Positions 7,690 to 15,608 of a stretch of 49,828 nt of DNA are shown piece by piece. Each line of letters opens with the position of its first letter. Within the stretch, counting starts at the first letter, position 1. This DNA comes from an uncultured Bacteroidales bacterium. GTDB lineage: Bacteria; Bacteroidota; Bacteroidia; Bacteroidales; P3. The notes under the pieces were generated by a model. That model did not search any database. It was not told the DNA's origin and saw only the letters and a program-made list of their open reading frames with translations. Location: the NCBI GenBank assembly GCA_900320975.1, contig ONUE01000006.1:1-49828 (forward strand). The letters run 5' to 3'. The position numbers were made by a program, and so were the translations under genes.

Positions 7690-8649
7690 TTAGTCTTCTT
7701 CGTATATCAGCAACTTGCCATCGGCCCAGATGAAGAGTAGCGGGTCTTTGTCGCCTTTCTTGCTTATCCAGCAGCCGCCGTTCTCGGCGTCGATAACCAT
7801 GTTGCAGTATTTCTTGTTGATTTTCTGCTCGGCAAGCAGGTGGTCGTCTTTGTCGTAGACCTGCAGGAAGGTGTCGCCGCCGTCTTTGACTATGGCGTAC
7901 ATGATGTCGTCGCTGATGCCGTAGGTGACGATGTCAACTTTATAGGTCTCCTTTACGTAGTCGCGAACCACTACTACATCGGTCACATGGTAGTCATACC
8001 AGTAGCTGTTGCAGTATGCCCAGAAGCCGGGCCAGTACAGCGCGCGCAGGGGCAGCGGATCCCAGTAGATGGGGTGGCAATGCACATAGTGGCGGTGCCA
8101 GGGGTGGTGGAAGTAGGGTGCCGGGTGTATCGGACGTACTGACGGGGGCATGTGGCCACCGGGGCGTCCCGGACGGGCGTAGTCGTGATGGTGGCCGGGG
8201 CCGTGCGATGCCATGCGCGATGGGTTGGCTCTACCTTGTACACGAGCGGGACCAGCGACGCCAGCGGGCTTGGCACCGTGCACCTTGGGTGCCGGACGGC
8301 CCATAGCGCTGTGCGTGGGGCCTACACCGCTGCGCGAGGGGACTCCCATGCTGTGGCTCGGAGCACTGGCACTGCGGTGCGGGGCGCTGATGCTGTGGCT
8401 CGGACTTTTGCTTGCCGACGGCGTGTTGTGGCTGCTGCGGCTCGGCGTGTTGACGCTGCGCGACGGGGTGCTGCTGCTGCGGCTCGGGGCACTGTAGCTG
8501 TGGCTGGAGCTGCTGCGGCTCGGAGCGCTCACCGAAGAGCCTCCGCGGCTGTGCCCGCCACCGCCACTGCGCGAGGGCTGTGCCATTGCAGGCATGGCGG
8601 CCAGCGCCAGAGCTGTCACTGCGAGGATTATTGCTTTTGTGGTTTTCAT
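7690..8649 (-). CDS. Exported Ser/Arg-rich, His/Pro-rich low-complexity protein
   Basis: 319 residues. A clear signal peptide (MKTTKAIILAVTALALAAMPAMA) is followed by about 90 residues of degenerate short repeats around S-A-P-S-R-S and T-P-S-R-S, then a His/Gly/Pro-rich linker (GHHHDYARPGRPGGHMP), an aromatic segment with HPWHRHYVHCHPIYWDP, and a compact C-terminal domain (about 225-319) ending FIWADGKLLIYEED. I do not recognise a named family. The repeats suggest an extended envelope-spanning or surface linker; the His-rich segment might bind metal, which is inference. The start at 8649 is preferred because it begins the signal peptide and follows a -7-like TAATTTTG (8688-8695). Confidence 0.8.
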   Translation of the reverse strand: MKTTKAIILAVTALALAAMPAMAQPSRSGGGGHSRGGSSVSAPSRSSSSHSYSAPSRSSSTPSRSVNTPSRSSHNTPSASKSPSHSISAPHRSASAPSHSMGVPSRSGVGPTHSAMGRPAPKVHGAKPAGVAGPARVQGRANPSRMASHGPGHHHDYARPGRPGGHMPPSVRPIHPAPYFHHPWHRHYVHCHPIYWDPLPLRALYWPGFWAYCNSYWYDYHVTDVVVVRDYVKETYKVDIVTYGISDDIMYAIVKDGGDTFLQVYDKDDHLLAEQKINKKYCNMVIDAENGGCWISKKGDKDPLLFIWADGKLLIYEED

Positions 8650-8687
8650 GATGTTACTCCTTTCTTTTTGGTTTCGTTTTCTGGTTG

Positions 8688-8695
8688 CAAAATTA
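8688..8695 (-). promoter_or_regulatory. Candidate -7 box upstream of the Ser/Arg-rich protein gene
   Basis: TAATTTTG on the minus strand followed by CAACC matches TAnnTTTG and sits about 40 bp before the ATG. No convincing -33 TTTG is visible, so this is a weaker promoter call than others in the window. Confidence 0.45.
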
Positions 8696-8744
8696 CAGCC
8701 TTTCCTTGAGGGAATTTCCGAAACCGTCACCTATTTTTCCCGAC

Positions 8745-10805
8745 TCAACCTACGCTGCAGCCCGGAGTGACTATGTCAGAGGGCGTTAGCAGCACCAGGC
8801 GACCGTCTTTGTCTTCGGCGCTGAGTATCATTCCCTGACTCTCCACACCCTTGAGTTTGCGCGGCGGGAAGTTGGCGATGAAGCAAACTTGCTTGCCCAC
8901 CAGCGCCTGCGGGTCGGGATAGTACTTGGCTATGCCGCTCACTATGGTGCGCGTGCCCATGCCGTCTTCTATCTTGAACTGCAGCAGCTTGTCGGCCTTG
9001 GGCACCTTCTGGCATTCCAATATGGTACCCACGCGTATGTCCATCTTGCCGAAGTCGTCTATGGTCACCGGGGCCTTCACCTCGGCGGGCTTCCATGCGT
9101 TGAGCTCGTTCTGCGCCTTGGTGGCCTGCAGCTTGTCGACCTGAGCCTGGATGGTTTCGTCGCTGATCTGCTCAAACAGCAGCTCGGGCTGGTCTATCTG
9201 GTGGCCCTCCATGAGGATGTCGGCGCGACCGGCGTCTTTCCACCCCATGGCCTGCAGGTTCATGATGCGGTGCATCTTGTCGGCCGTGAAGGGCAGGAAT
9301 GGGGCGCAGAGCACGGCCAGGTTGGCGCATATCTGCAGCGAGAGGTTCATCACCGTGGCGGTGCGCTCTGGGTCTGTCTTGACGAGCTTCCAGGGCTCGG
9401 TGTCCGTCAGGTATTTGTTGCCCAGGCGGGCCAGGTTCATCATCTCGCTGAGGGCCTCGCGGAAACGGTAGGTCTCAATGCTGCGGCCTATGCGCTCGGG
9501 GAAGGTGACAAGCTCTTTGACGACCTCTTCGTCCTGTGCCGACAACTTGCCCTGTGCGGGCACTTTCCCTCCATAGAACTTGTGTGTCAGCACCAGCGTG
9601 CGGTTCACGAAATTGCCGAGGATGGCCACCAGCTCGCTGTTGTTCTTCAACTGGAAGTCCTTCCATGTGAAGTCGTTGTCCTTGGTCTCAGGCGCATTGC
9701 TGCACAGCGTGTAGCGCAGCACGTCCTGCTTGCCGGGGAAGTCTTCGAGGTACTCGTGCAGCCACACGGCCCAGTTGCGCGAGGTCGATATCTTGTCGCC
9801 CTCGAGGTTCAGGAACTCGTTGGCAGGCACGTTGGCGGGCAGTATGTAGCTGCCGTCGGCGTGCAGCATCGAGGGGAAGATGATGCAGTGGAACACTATG
9901 TTGTCTTTGCCGATGAAGTGCACCAGCTTGGTGTCCTGGTCTTTCCACCATTTCTCCCAGTCGTCGCCCTTGAGCTGTTTGGTGAAGCTGATGTATCCGA
10001 TGGGGGCGTCGAACCAGACGTAGAGCACCTTGCCGTCGGCACCCTCCACGGGCACCTTCACGCCCCAGTCGAGGTCGCGCGTGACGGCACGCGGCTGCAG
10101 ACCTGCGTCAATCCACGACTTGCACTGGCCGTAGACGTTGGTCTTCCAGTCGCCTTTGTGGCTCTCCAGTATCCATTCGCGCAGCCACGGCTCGTCCTGG
10201 TCCAGCGGGAGGAACCAATGCTTGGTCTCCTTCAGCACGGGCTTCGAGCCGCTGAGGGCGCTCTTGGGGTTGATGAGGTCGGTGGCGTTGAGGCTCGTGC
10301 CGCAGGCTTCGCACTGGTCGCCATAGGCGCGCTCGTTGCCGCAGTGGGGGCAGGTGCCTGTGATGTAGCGGTCGGCCAGGAAGCAGCCAGCCTCCTCGTC
10401 GTAGTACTGCTGCGACACTTTCTCCACGAACTTGCCTTCCTCATAGAGTTTCTTGAAATAGGCCGCTGCGGTCTCATGATGCTCCTTGCTGCTGGTGCGG
10501 CTGTAGATATCGAAGCTGATGCCCAGCTCGGCGAAGCTGTCCTTGATTATCTTGTGGTAGCGGTCCACGATGTCCTGCGGCGTGACGCCCTCTTTGCGGG
10601 CTTTGATGGTGATGGGCACACCGTGCTCGTCGCTGCCGCCTATGAACATCACCTCCTCACCCTGTGCACGGAGGTAGCGCACATATACATCGGCAGGCAC
10701 GTAGACACCCGCCAGATGTCCTATATGCACGGGGCCGTTGGCGTAGGGCAACGCCGAGGTCACTGTATAGCGCTTGTATTTCTTGTCTTTTTCTGTGTAT
10801 GTCAT
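8745..10805 (-). CDS. metG: Methionyl-tRNA synthetase with C-terminal tRNA-binding domain
   Basis: 686 residues, full length for the dimeric MetG1 type. The class I HIGH motif is in [10 protein letters not shown] (about 25-34). A zinc-knuckle region has CPHCG and CEACG. The KMSKS loop appears as KISTS in [13 protein letters not shown], a known variant in this family. The C-terminal about 115 residues form the EMAP/Trbp111-like tRNA-binding domain ([20 protein letters not shown]). The enzyme charges tRNA-Met in the cytoplasm. Its start overlaps the stop of the upstream lipoprotein gene as ATGA, so transcription probably begins upstream of that gene. Confidence 0.97.
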   Translation of the reverse strand: MTYTEKDKKYKRYTVTSALPYANGPVHIGHLAGVYVPADVYVRYLRAQGEEVMFIGGSDEHGVPITIKARKEGVTPQDIVDRYHKIIKDSFAELGISFDIYSRTSSKEHHETAAAYFKKLYEEGKFVEKVSQQYYDEEAGCFLADRYITGTCPHCGNERAYGDQCEACGTSLNATDLINPKSALSGSKPVLKETKHWFLPLDQDEPWLREWILESHKGDWKTNVYGQCKSWIDAGLQPRAVTRDLDWGVKVPVEGADGKVLYVWFDAPIGYISFTKQLKGDDWEKWWKDQDTKLVHFIGKDNIVFHCIIFPSMLHADGSYILPANVPANEFLNLEGDKISTSRNWAVWLHEYLEDFPGKQDVLRYTLCSNAPETKDNDFTWKDFQLKNNSELVAILGNFVNRTLVLTHKFYGGKVPAQGKLSAQDEEVVKELVTFPERIGRSIETYRFREALSEMMNLARLGNKYLTDTEPWKLVKTDPERTATVMNLSLQICANLAVLCAPFLPFTADKMHRIMNLQAMGWKDAGRADILMEGHQIDQPELLFEQISDETIQAQVDKLQATKAQNELNAWKPAEVKAPVTIDDFGKMDIRVGTILECQKVPKADKLLQFKIEDGMGTRTIVSGIAKYYPDPQALVGKQVCFIANFPPRKLKGVESQGMILSAEDKDGRLVLLTPSDIVTPGCSVG

Positions 10806-11914
10806 TGTTCAGAGTCTTGGTAAATATACGTCTTGATGCTTATGCCGTTGTCTACGGTCTCGGGATATCCGTCGCTACGTGTGGTGCTGTAGTTGTAGCT
10901 TCTGTCGCTCGAGGGCAGCGGCATGCTTTGCTCCCATATTGTCACCGCGGTGGGTCCGTACAGTTGCACGGAAATCTCGGCGGTGGCCGACCCATGGTGG
11001 TACTCGTGGGCCTGCGGGTTGCGGCTCAAGGTGGCCACCTCGAAGCGCGGCATGTTGTCGTCTATGGTGAATGCTCCGCCAAGGTAGCGGCGCAGCGGGT
11101 TCACGTAACTGGTGTTGTATGTGTACTCCGCAGTGTCTCTCATGGACACTTTGATGTACACCTCCCTGTTGGGGTAGATGGCTGCGAGGCCTTGTATGAC
11201 AGGGCCGTAATCGCCGAAGATGCTCATGTCGGGTATCATCTCGACTATCTTGCCCAGCGTGGTCTTCAGGCGTGCGCTGACGCCAATATTCACCATGTTT
11301 ACGTTGTCGCCGTCCCAGATGAAGTTGATGTCGCCGCCCACTTCGTCGATGCCCGTCACTATATCCAGCGAGTCGCCTTCGCCGCCGAGGTACCGCGCCA
11401 GCATGGCGTTGAACATCTCGAACACCATCATGTCGCTCACGTTGAGCAGACCTTTGGTGACTTTTCCACCGCTGTAGGTCAGCGTGGCGCCAAAGACCTC
11501 GCTGCTGCCGTTCATCAGCGACATTCGGCTTATCTGGTCGCCGTTGTAGCTCACGTTCACCGTGCCGCTAATCCGGCCTTCACCGTTGATTGTCATGGTT
11601 TTCACGCGGCCGCGCTCGTCGTGTGTGAAGCGCACCTTCTCGCTCCCGTCGTCGCTTTTGACAACCTTCAGCAGGTCGTCCTCCCAGCGCCAGGTCTCGC
11701 TGAGTGTGCCGTCTTCGTTCACCGTGACTATCTTGGCAGCGGGACTGTACACGCCCGGAATGTCGGCCCAGGTCCCGCTCTGGGGCGGTCTCTCGGGGTC
11801 GCTCTGGCCGCTACCGCTCTCGGCGGACGGCTCTTCCGGGGCGACATTGTCCTTTTTGCAGCCCGTCAGCCCGATAAGGGCCACGGCGCACAGCGCCACA
11901 AGTATCTTTTTCAT
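10802..11914 (-). CDS. Putative lipoprotein, beta-rich, unknown function
   Basis: 370 residues. The N-terminus [23 protein letters not shown] has a lipoprotein signal peptide with the lipobox LTGC; cysteine would be the lipidated residue. A Pro/Ser/Glu-rich linker (about 25-50) leads to a repetitive beta-strand region with alternating patterns such as [16 protein letters not shown] and [13 protein letters not shown]. This resembles DUF4595-like or RHS-style strand repeats of Bacteroidetes lipoproteins, but I cannot assign a family firmly. It probably sits on the outer membrane. The overlap with metG is unusual for two functionally unrelated genes. Confidence 0.8.
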   Translation of the reverse strand: MKKILVALCAVALIGLTGCKKDNVAPEEPSAESGSGQSDPERPPQSGTWADIPGVYSPAAKIVTVNEDGTLSETWRWEDDLLKVVKSDDGSEKVRFTHDERGRVKTMTINGEGRISGTVNVSYNGDQISRMSLMNGSSEVFGATLTYSGGKVTKGLLNVSDMMVFEMFNAMLARYLGGEGDSLDIVTGIDEVGGDINFIWDGDNVNMVNIGVSARLKTTLGKIVEMIPDMSIFGDYGPVIQGLAAIYPNREVYIKVSMRDTAEYTYNTSYVNPLRRYLGGAFTIDDNMPRFEVATLSRNPQAHEYHHGSATAEISVQLYGPTAVTIWEQSMPLPSSDRSYNYSTTRSDGYPETVDNGISIKTYIYQDSEQ

Positions 11915-11975
11915 AGCTTTGTTTTTTAAAAGGTTACTATGTTAACTATCTGTGTTAGACGGTTCTATTCCCCTT

Positions 11976-12389
11976 TTACTCTTTGGTTTCGTTCTCCTCG
12001 TCGAGGGTGATCTTCTCGGCGCCCAGCAGCACGTTGTACCAGGCGAAGAGCTTCTTGGCATCCGAAGTGTGCACGCGCTCGCGGTCGTAGTCGGGCAGCG
12101 CTTTCTCCAGCAGTCCGAAGAGCTCCTTGCTGTCGGCCTTCTTCGGATCGAAAGCGGTTGGCTTGCCCTCCTGCACCTTGTAGATAGCCTGCATCACCTC
12201 CTCCAGCGGGCGCTCGTCGGTCTCCGTGAAGAGACGTATCTCGCCCAGCGAGCTGATTCTATCGTTCTTGAAGACAGGGTACTTCTGACCTGTCACGAGG
12301 TTCTTGACCACAGCGCCGCCCTTGGTCTGCGACACCAGTTCACTCAAATCCGGCTTGCCGGCAATCACGAGAATGTTAGATAAATCCAT
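11976..12389 (-). CDS. DUF5606 family protein
   Basis: 137 residues, no signal peptide or membrane segment. The start MDLSNILVIAGKPDLSELVSQ and the middle RISSLGEIRLFTETDERPLEEVM match the DUF5606 proteins I know from Bacteroidetes; the C-terminus is charged. Members are small cytosolic proteins without known function; the first 50 residues look like a small beta-barrel. It lies between the sugar kinase and the lipoprotein gene on the same strand, with 61 bp to the next gene and a 222-bp upstream gap containing a palindromic repeat. Confidence 0.85.
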   Translation of the reverse strand: MDLSNILVIAGKPDLSELVSQTKGGAVVKNLVTGQKYPVFKNDRISSLGEIRLFTETDERPLEEVMQAIYKVQEGKPTAFDPKKADSKELFGLLEKALPDYDRERVHTSDAKKLFAWYNVLLGAEKITLDEENETKE

Positions 12390-12479
12390 TTTCAGTATTT
12401 GTTTTTATAGTTATTAGATTAAATTAACGCGCTATTGCCCTCGATATTGTGCCCAGAGAAAAAAATGTTTTCTGTTTGC

Positions 12480-12596
12480 ACCCTCTCCCTACCCCCTCCG
12501 ACCCCGCTCCGTCCCCCCTCCGACAAAAAACCGTTAAACAACCGGTGAACAGTCGGAGCGGGGACGGAGCGGGGTCGGAGGGGAGACGTACCTTCC
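12480..12596. repeat. GC-rich palindromic intergenic repeat, copy B
   Basis: Left arm 12491-12524 and right arm 12552-12584 are inverted copies of a CCTCCGACCCCGCTCCGTCC-type sequence with only a couple of mismatches over about 33 bp, around a loop of about 27 bp carrying CCGTTAAACAACCGGTGAAC. That loop sequence is identical to part of the stem of copy C at 26470. It lies between the DUF5606 start and the sugar kinase stop. It could form a strong hairpin in RNA or a cruciform in DNA. Confidence 0.85.
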
Positions 12597-12611
12597 GGGG
12601 GGTGAAAGATG

Positions 12612-13445
12612 TTAAATGCTGTGGTAGCGGCGGAGGCCGTCGATGGGGTCGGCGGGGACGCTGCAGAGGGTGAGGCCGTGGTCGGCGGCGAAGCGGCAAA
12701 GCACTGGTTCTATGTGCGCTGCGTAGCTGCCGACGAGCGAGAGGCGGCGGCAGCCGGTGCGGTCGACGATGGCGGCGAGCTGGTAGCGGTACCAGTCGGC
12801 GAGGCTGTCGTAGACGACGCGGTGGCAGTAGTCCTCGGCGAGGTGCTGCACGGCGAAGGGGGCCAGCGAGGCAAGGTAGCGGTTGGCGTTGGGCTGGTGG
12901 TATACATGGTCGATGAACTGCTCCTTCCCGAGGGGATAAGTGTCATGGAACATGGTACTTAGGTGCTGTGGCATGATGCCCGACAGGTAGTCCTGCAGGA
13001 GGCGCCGCCCCACGTGGTTGGCCGAGCCGTGGTCGCCGAGGATGTAGCCGGTGCTGAAGGGCTGGTGGGTGATGCGATTGCCGTCGTAGTGGCAGGCGTT
13101 GCTGCCGGTGCCGAGGATGCCCACGAGGCCTGCCTCATGGCCACAAACGGCGCGGCAGGCGCCCAGCATGTCGGTCTCTACATGTATGTTGCTTATCCCA
13201 AAGGCTTTAGAGAGCAGCAGGGCCACGCGTTCGCGCTGTGTGGCGTTGCCGCAGCCGGCACCGTAGAAGTGGAGAGCGGAGAGTTGAGAGTGGAGAGCCA
13301 CTTTGTCGCGGACGGCGGTGCAGGCGGCGAGGAAGGCGTCGTCGCTGGTGAAGTGGGGGTTGAGGCCTTCGGTAACTATCTTGTTACCAAACTCTACATC
13401 CATCCACGTGGTCTTGGTGCTCCCGCTGTCGGCTATAATCGTCAT
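12612..13445 (-). CDS. BadF/BadG-type sugar kinase (N-acetylglucosamine kinase-like)
   Basis: 277 residues. The N-terminal phosphate-1 motif IIADSGSTKTTW and the later ILGTGSNACHYDG and GYILGDHGSANHVGRRLL are the ATP-binding signatures of the BadF/BadG/BcrA/BcrD ATPase family, which in Bacteroidetes is usually annotated as N-acetylglucosamine kinase. The substrate is therefore inferred to be an amino sugar or a similar hexose. Residues about 50-60 (ALHSQLSALHFYGAG) come from a short dispersed DNA repeat (13269-13297), inserted where homologues go directly into YFYGAGC. The frame is kept open. It is flanked upstream by a palindromic repeat shared with the pyrK-pyrD gap. Confidence 0.85.
   Translation of the reverse strand: MTIIADSGSTKTTWMDVEFGNKIVTEGLNPHFTSDDAFLAACTAVRDKVALHSQLSALHFYGAGCGNATQRERVALLLSKAFGISNIHVETDMLGACRAVCGHEAGLVGILGTGSNACHYDGNRITHQPFSTGYILGDHGSANHVGRRLLQDYLSGIMPQHLSTMFHDTYPLGKEQFIDHVYHQPNANRYLASLAPFAVQHLAEDYCHRVVYDSLADWYRYQLAAIVDRTGCRRLSLVGSYAAHIEPVLCRFAADHGLTLCSVPADPIDGLRRYHSI
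13269..13297. repeat. CTCTCCACTCTCAACT-type short repeat inside the sugar kinase gene
   Basis: The stretch is built from near-copies of GTGGAGAG/GAGTTGAGAG and reads, on the coding strand, as CTCTCCACTCTCAACTCTCC. It encodes S-x-L-H-S-Q-L-S-A-L-H in frame. A very similar array lies inside rsgA at 34892-34922 on the other strand. Confidence 0.7.
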
Positions 13446-13455
13446 ATCTTCTTTT

Positions 13456-13535
13456 AACGGCGAATAATACTAATTTTGCTAATTGGCTTTTTTATACCTG
13501 CGTAGCAATTAGTTTAATTGGCATAATTTGCCGTT
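13456..13535. repeat. AACGGC palindromic intergenic repeat, copy 1
   Basis: About 80 bp between pyrD and the sugar kinase, with terminal AACGGC...GCCGTT inverted repeats and a shared core AGCAATTAGTTTAATTxGCATAATT. The same element with a 67-bp spacing is found between pyrK and pyrD. Its right end lies immediately before the pyrD stop. Confidence 0.75.
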
Positions 13536-13537
13536 CT

Positions 13538-14437
13538 TTAAATAATACCGATGATGTCGTTGATATCGCTGATACCGTGGCGTTTGCAGTAGTCCTCGAG
13601 GCCGTCGACTATCTTCATGGTGACGGCGGGGTCGATGAAGTTGGCGGTGCCCACCTGGATGGCTTTGGCGCCGGCCATGAGGAACTCGAGGGCGTCGCTG
13701 GCCGAGGCTATGCCGCCGAGGCCGATGACGGGAATCTGCACGGCATGAGCCACTTGCCAGACCATGCGCACGGCCACGGGCTTCACGCAGGGACCGCTGA
13801 GGCCGCCGGTGATGGTGCTGAGGTAGGGGCGGCGGCGCTCCACGTCGATGGCCATGCCCAGCATGGTGTTGATGAGGCTCACGCTGTCGGCACCGGCAGC
13901 CTCGACGGCTTTGGCGATGTCGACGATGCTGGTGACGTTGGGGGTGAGCTTCACTATCAAGGTCTTATGGTACACCTTGCGCACCTCGCTGACGACCTGG
14001 GCGGCCATCTCGGGGTTTGTGCCGAAGCCCATGCCGCCTTTCTTGACGTTGGGGCAGCTGATGTTGAGCTCGATGGCGGGGATGCGGTCGAGGGCGTCAA
14101 TCTGCGAGGCTACGTCGCAGTACTCTTCAATGGAGGAGCCGCTGACGTTGACTATGATGTTGGTGTCGAGGTCTTTGATGCGGTGGTACACTTCGGAGCA
14201 GAACTTCTTGACGCCGCCGTTCTGGAGGCCTACGGCGTTGAGCATGCCCGAGGGGGTCTCGGCCATGCGGGGGTAGGGGTTGCCCTCGCGGTGCTCGCCG
14301 GTGGTGCCCTTGACGATGAAGCCGCCGAGGCGGTTGAGGTCTACGAAGTCGGCGAACTCCTCGCCATAGCCGAAGGTGCCGCTGGCGGTCATCACGGGGT
14401 TCTTCAGCGTGAGGTTATGAACTTTGACTGCTAACAT
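13538..14437 (-). CDS. pyrD: Dihydroorotate dehydrogenase, class 1B catalytic subunit
   Basis: 299 residues. The start [20 protein letters not shown], the active-site segment [15 protein letters not shown] (catalytic Cys), [13 protein letters not shown] and the FMN phosphate-binding [19 protein letters not shown] are class 1 signatures. The partner PyrK immediately upstream makes this the NAD-linked class 1B enzyme, which oxidises dihydroorotate to orotate in pyrimidine synthesis. Eighty-four base pairs, filled by a palindromic repeat, separate it from pyrK, and a related palindrome follows its stop. Confidence 0.96.
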   Translation of the reverse strand: MLAVKVHNLTLKNPVMTASGTFGYGEEFADFVDLNRLGGFIVKGTTGEHREGNPYPRMAETPSGMLNAVGLQNGGVKKFCSEVYHRIKDLDTNIIVNVSGSSIEEYCDVASQIDALDRIPAIELNISCPNVKKGGMGFGTNPEMAAQVVSEVRKVYHKTLIVKLTPNVTSIVDIAKAVEAAGADSVSLINTMLGMAIDVERRRPYLSTITGGLSGPCVKPVAVRMVWQVAHAVQIPVIGLGGIASASDALEFLMAGAKAIQVGTANFIDPAVTMKIVDGLEDYCKRHGISDINDIIGII

Positions 14438-14451
14438 CTTTTCTTTATTTT

Positions 14452-14518
14452 AACGGCGAATTTAACGAATTAAACTAAGCTTGCGCAGCAATTAGTTTAA
14501 TTAGCATAATTAGCCGTT
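14452..14518. repeat. AACGGC palindromic intergenic repeat, copy 2
   Basis: 67 bp between pyrK and pyrD with AACGGC...GCCGTT ends and internal complementary arms (GAATTAAACTAAGC against GCAATTAGTTTAATT) around TTGCGCA. It can fold into a long A/T-rich hairpin and is homologous to copy 1 on the other side of pyrD. Confidence 0.8.
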
Positions 14519-14521
14519 TTA

Positions 14522-15289
14522 TTACTCATACCATTTGTGCATTGTACTGATGTCGAATACGGGGCCGTCCTTGCAGACACAGCGGTGGCCCTGGTCGGTG
14601 TCGGTGACGCAGCAGAGGCAGGCGCCGACGCCACAGGCCATCATGTTCTCGAGGCTCACCTCGCAGCGTATGCCGCGCTGGGCGGCGCTGCGGGCCACGG
14701 CCTTCATCATGGGCGTGGGGCCGCAGGTGTATATCATGTCATAGTGCTCCGCGAAGGCAGGGTGCGTGGTGACGATGCCGTGATGGCCCAGGGAGCCGTC
14801 GTCGGTGGCGAGGAGCAGGTTGCCGTAGGGGCGGAAGTCGTCCTGCACGGGGATGAGGCTTGCCGTGCGGCCGCCGAGGAGTATGGTGCAGTGTATGTCG
14901 TGGGCCTTAAGTTCCTTGCCCAGGTGCAGCAGGGGCGCTGTGCCGGCGCCGCCGCCCACGAGGAGGGCTCTGCTGCCGGAGGGCAGGGCGGTGGTGAAGC
15001 CGTGGCCCAGGGGGTAGACGACATTGAGGCGCTCGCCCACGGCGAGCTCGGCCAGACGGCGCGTGCCGTTGCCGACAATCTGGATGAGGAGGGTCAGCGT
15101 GCTGTCGCTGACGTCGTGCACCGAAATGGGGCGGCGCAGCATGACGTCGCGCGAGCCCTCGACGAGCACCTCCACAAACTGGCCCGGGACGACGGGCTGC
15201 ATGGCACCGTCGTGCTTGAGCACCAGACGAAAGTACTGGTCGCCCAGCTGCTGGCGCTCTATAATGCTGAATTCGTGTATCTCTTTCAT
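14522..15289 (-). CDS. pyrK: Dihydroorotate dehydrogenase electron-transfer subunit
   Basis: 255 residues. A ferredoxin-reductase-type FAD domain (VVPGQFVEVL, RRPISVHDV), an NAD-binding domain (LVGGGAGTAPLLHL, YTCGPTPMMKAV) and a C-terminal [2Fe-2S] site with four cysteines in CGVGACLCCVTDTDQGHRC. PyrK passes electrons from PyrD to NAD+. The start at 15289 (MKEIHEFSII) was preferred over an upstream methionine because homologues begin here and a promoter -7 box lies at 15315-15322, which would place the longer start at the transcription start itself. Confidence 0.94.
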   Translation of the reverse strand: MKEIHEFSIIERQQLGDQYFRLVLKHDGAMQPVVPGQFVEVLVEGSRDVMLRRPISVHDVSDSTLTLLIQIVGNGTRRLAELAVGERLNVVYPLGHGFTTALPSGSRALLVGGGAGTAPLLHLGKELKAHDIHCTILLGGRTASLIPVQDDFRPYGNLLLATDDGSLGHHGIVTTHPAFAEHYDMIYTCGPTPMMKAVARSAAQRGIRCEVSLENMMACGVGACLCCVTDTDQGHRCVCKDGPVFDISTMHKWYE

Positions 15290-15314
15290 GTCAGAGCAGG
15301 TTACATTATAAGTG

Positions 15315-15322
15315 CAAAGATA
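15315..15322 (-). promoter_or_regulatory. Candidate -7 box of the pyrK promoter
   Basis: TATCTTTG followed by CAC on the minus strand matches the -7 consensus TAnnTTTG and lies 26 bp before the pyrK ATG. The -33 region is not clear. Confidence 0.55.
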
Positions 15323-15533
15323 CAAAATAAAGTTTAATGACAGGAGGTCTTACGCAAAATAAATTCGCCCGCCTTGTCCTACTAATTTGACTGCCACTAC
15401 CGTCGCCAGACCATTCCAATGGGGGCTATATTGCCGCCCCCACCTAAAAAACATGCATATTCTTTTATGGCGCAAAGGGCATATTATCAGTGAATAACAT
15501 TGGGGGGGGCAAAAAAATATTGCATTTTTTTTA

Positions 15534-15563
15534 TTGCTATATGGGAAATCTGTTGTATTTTTG
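15534..15563 (+). promoter_or_regulatory. Promoter of the 540-residue secreted protein gene
   Basis: A -33 TTGC (15534-15537) and a -7 TATTTTTG (15556-15563) are 18 bp apart. The predicted leader to the ATG at 15609 is about 40 nt and A/T-rich, with no Shine-Dalgarno sequence. Confidence 0.65.
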
Positions 15564-15608
15564 CACTACCAAATAACATTAACTTATTATTAACCAAATC
15601 CAAAAAAG

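Larger units (their letters stand above)
15290..15608. other. 319-bp divergent intergenic region (pyrK / secreted protein)
   Basis: It holds two divergent promoters: a minus-strand TATCTTTG (15315-15322) for pyrK and a plus-strand promoter at 15534-15563. In between is a hairpin-capable GGGGGC...GCCCCC (15421-15441) and a run of G (about 15502-15509). No credible gene is present. Confidence 0.6.

Noticed and set aside
8889-10823. A 644-codon open frame on the plus strand opposite metG
   Set aside because: Antisense to a complete metG with intact motifs; composition is that of a shadow frame.
12424-12699. Short open frame across the GC-rich palindrome
   Set aside because: It translates repeat DNA into Arg/Pro/Ser-rich sequence and overlaps the conserved kinase C-terminus.
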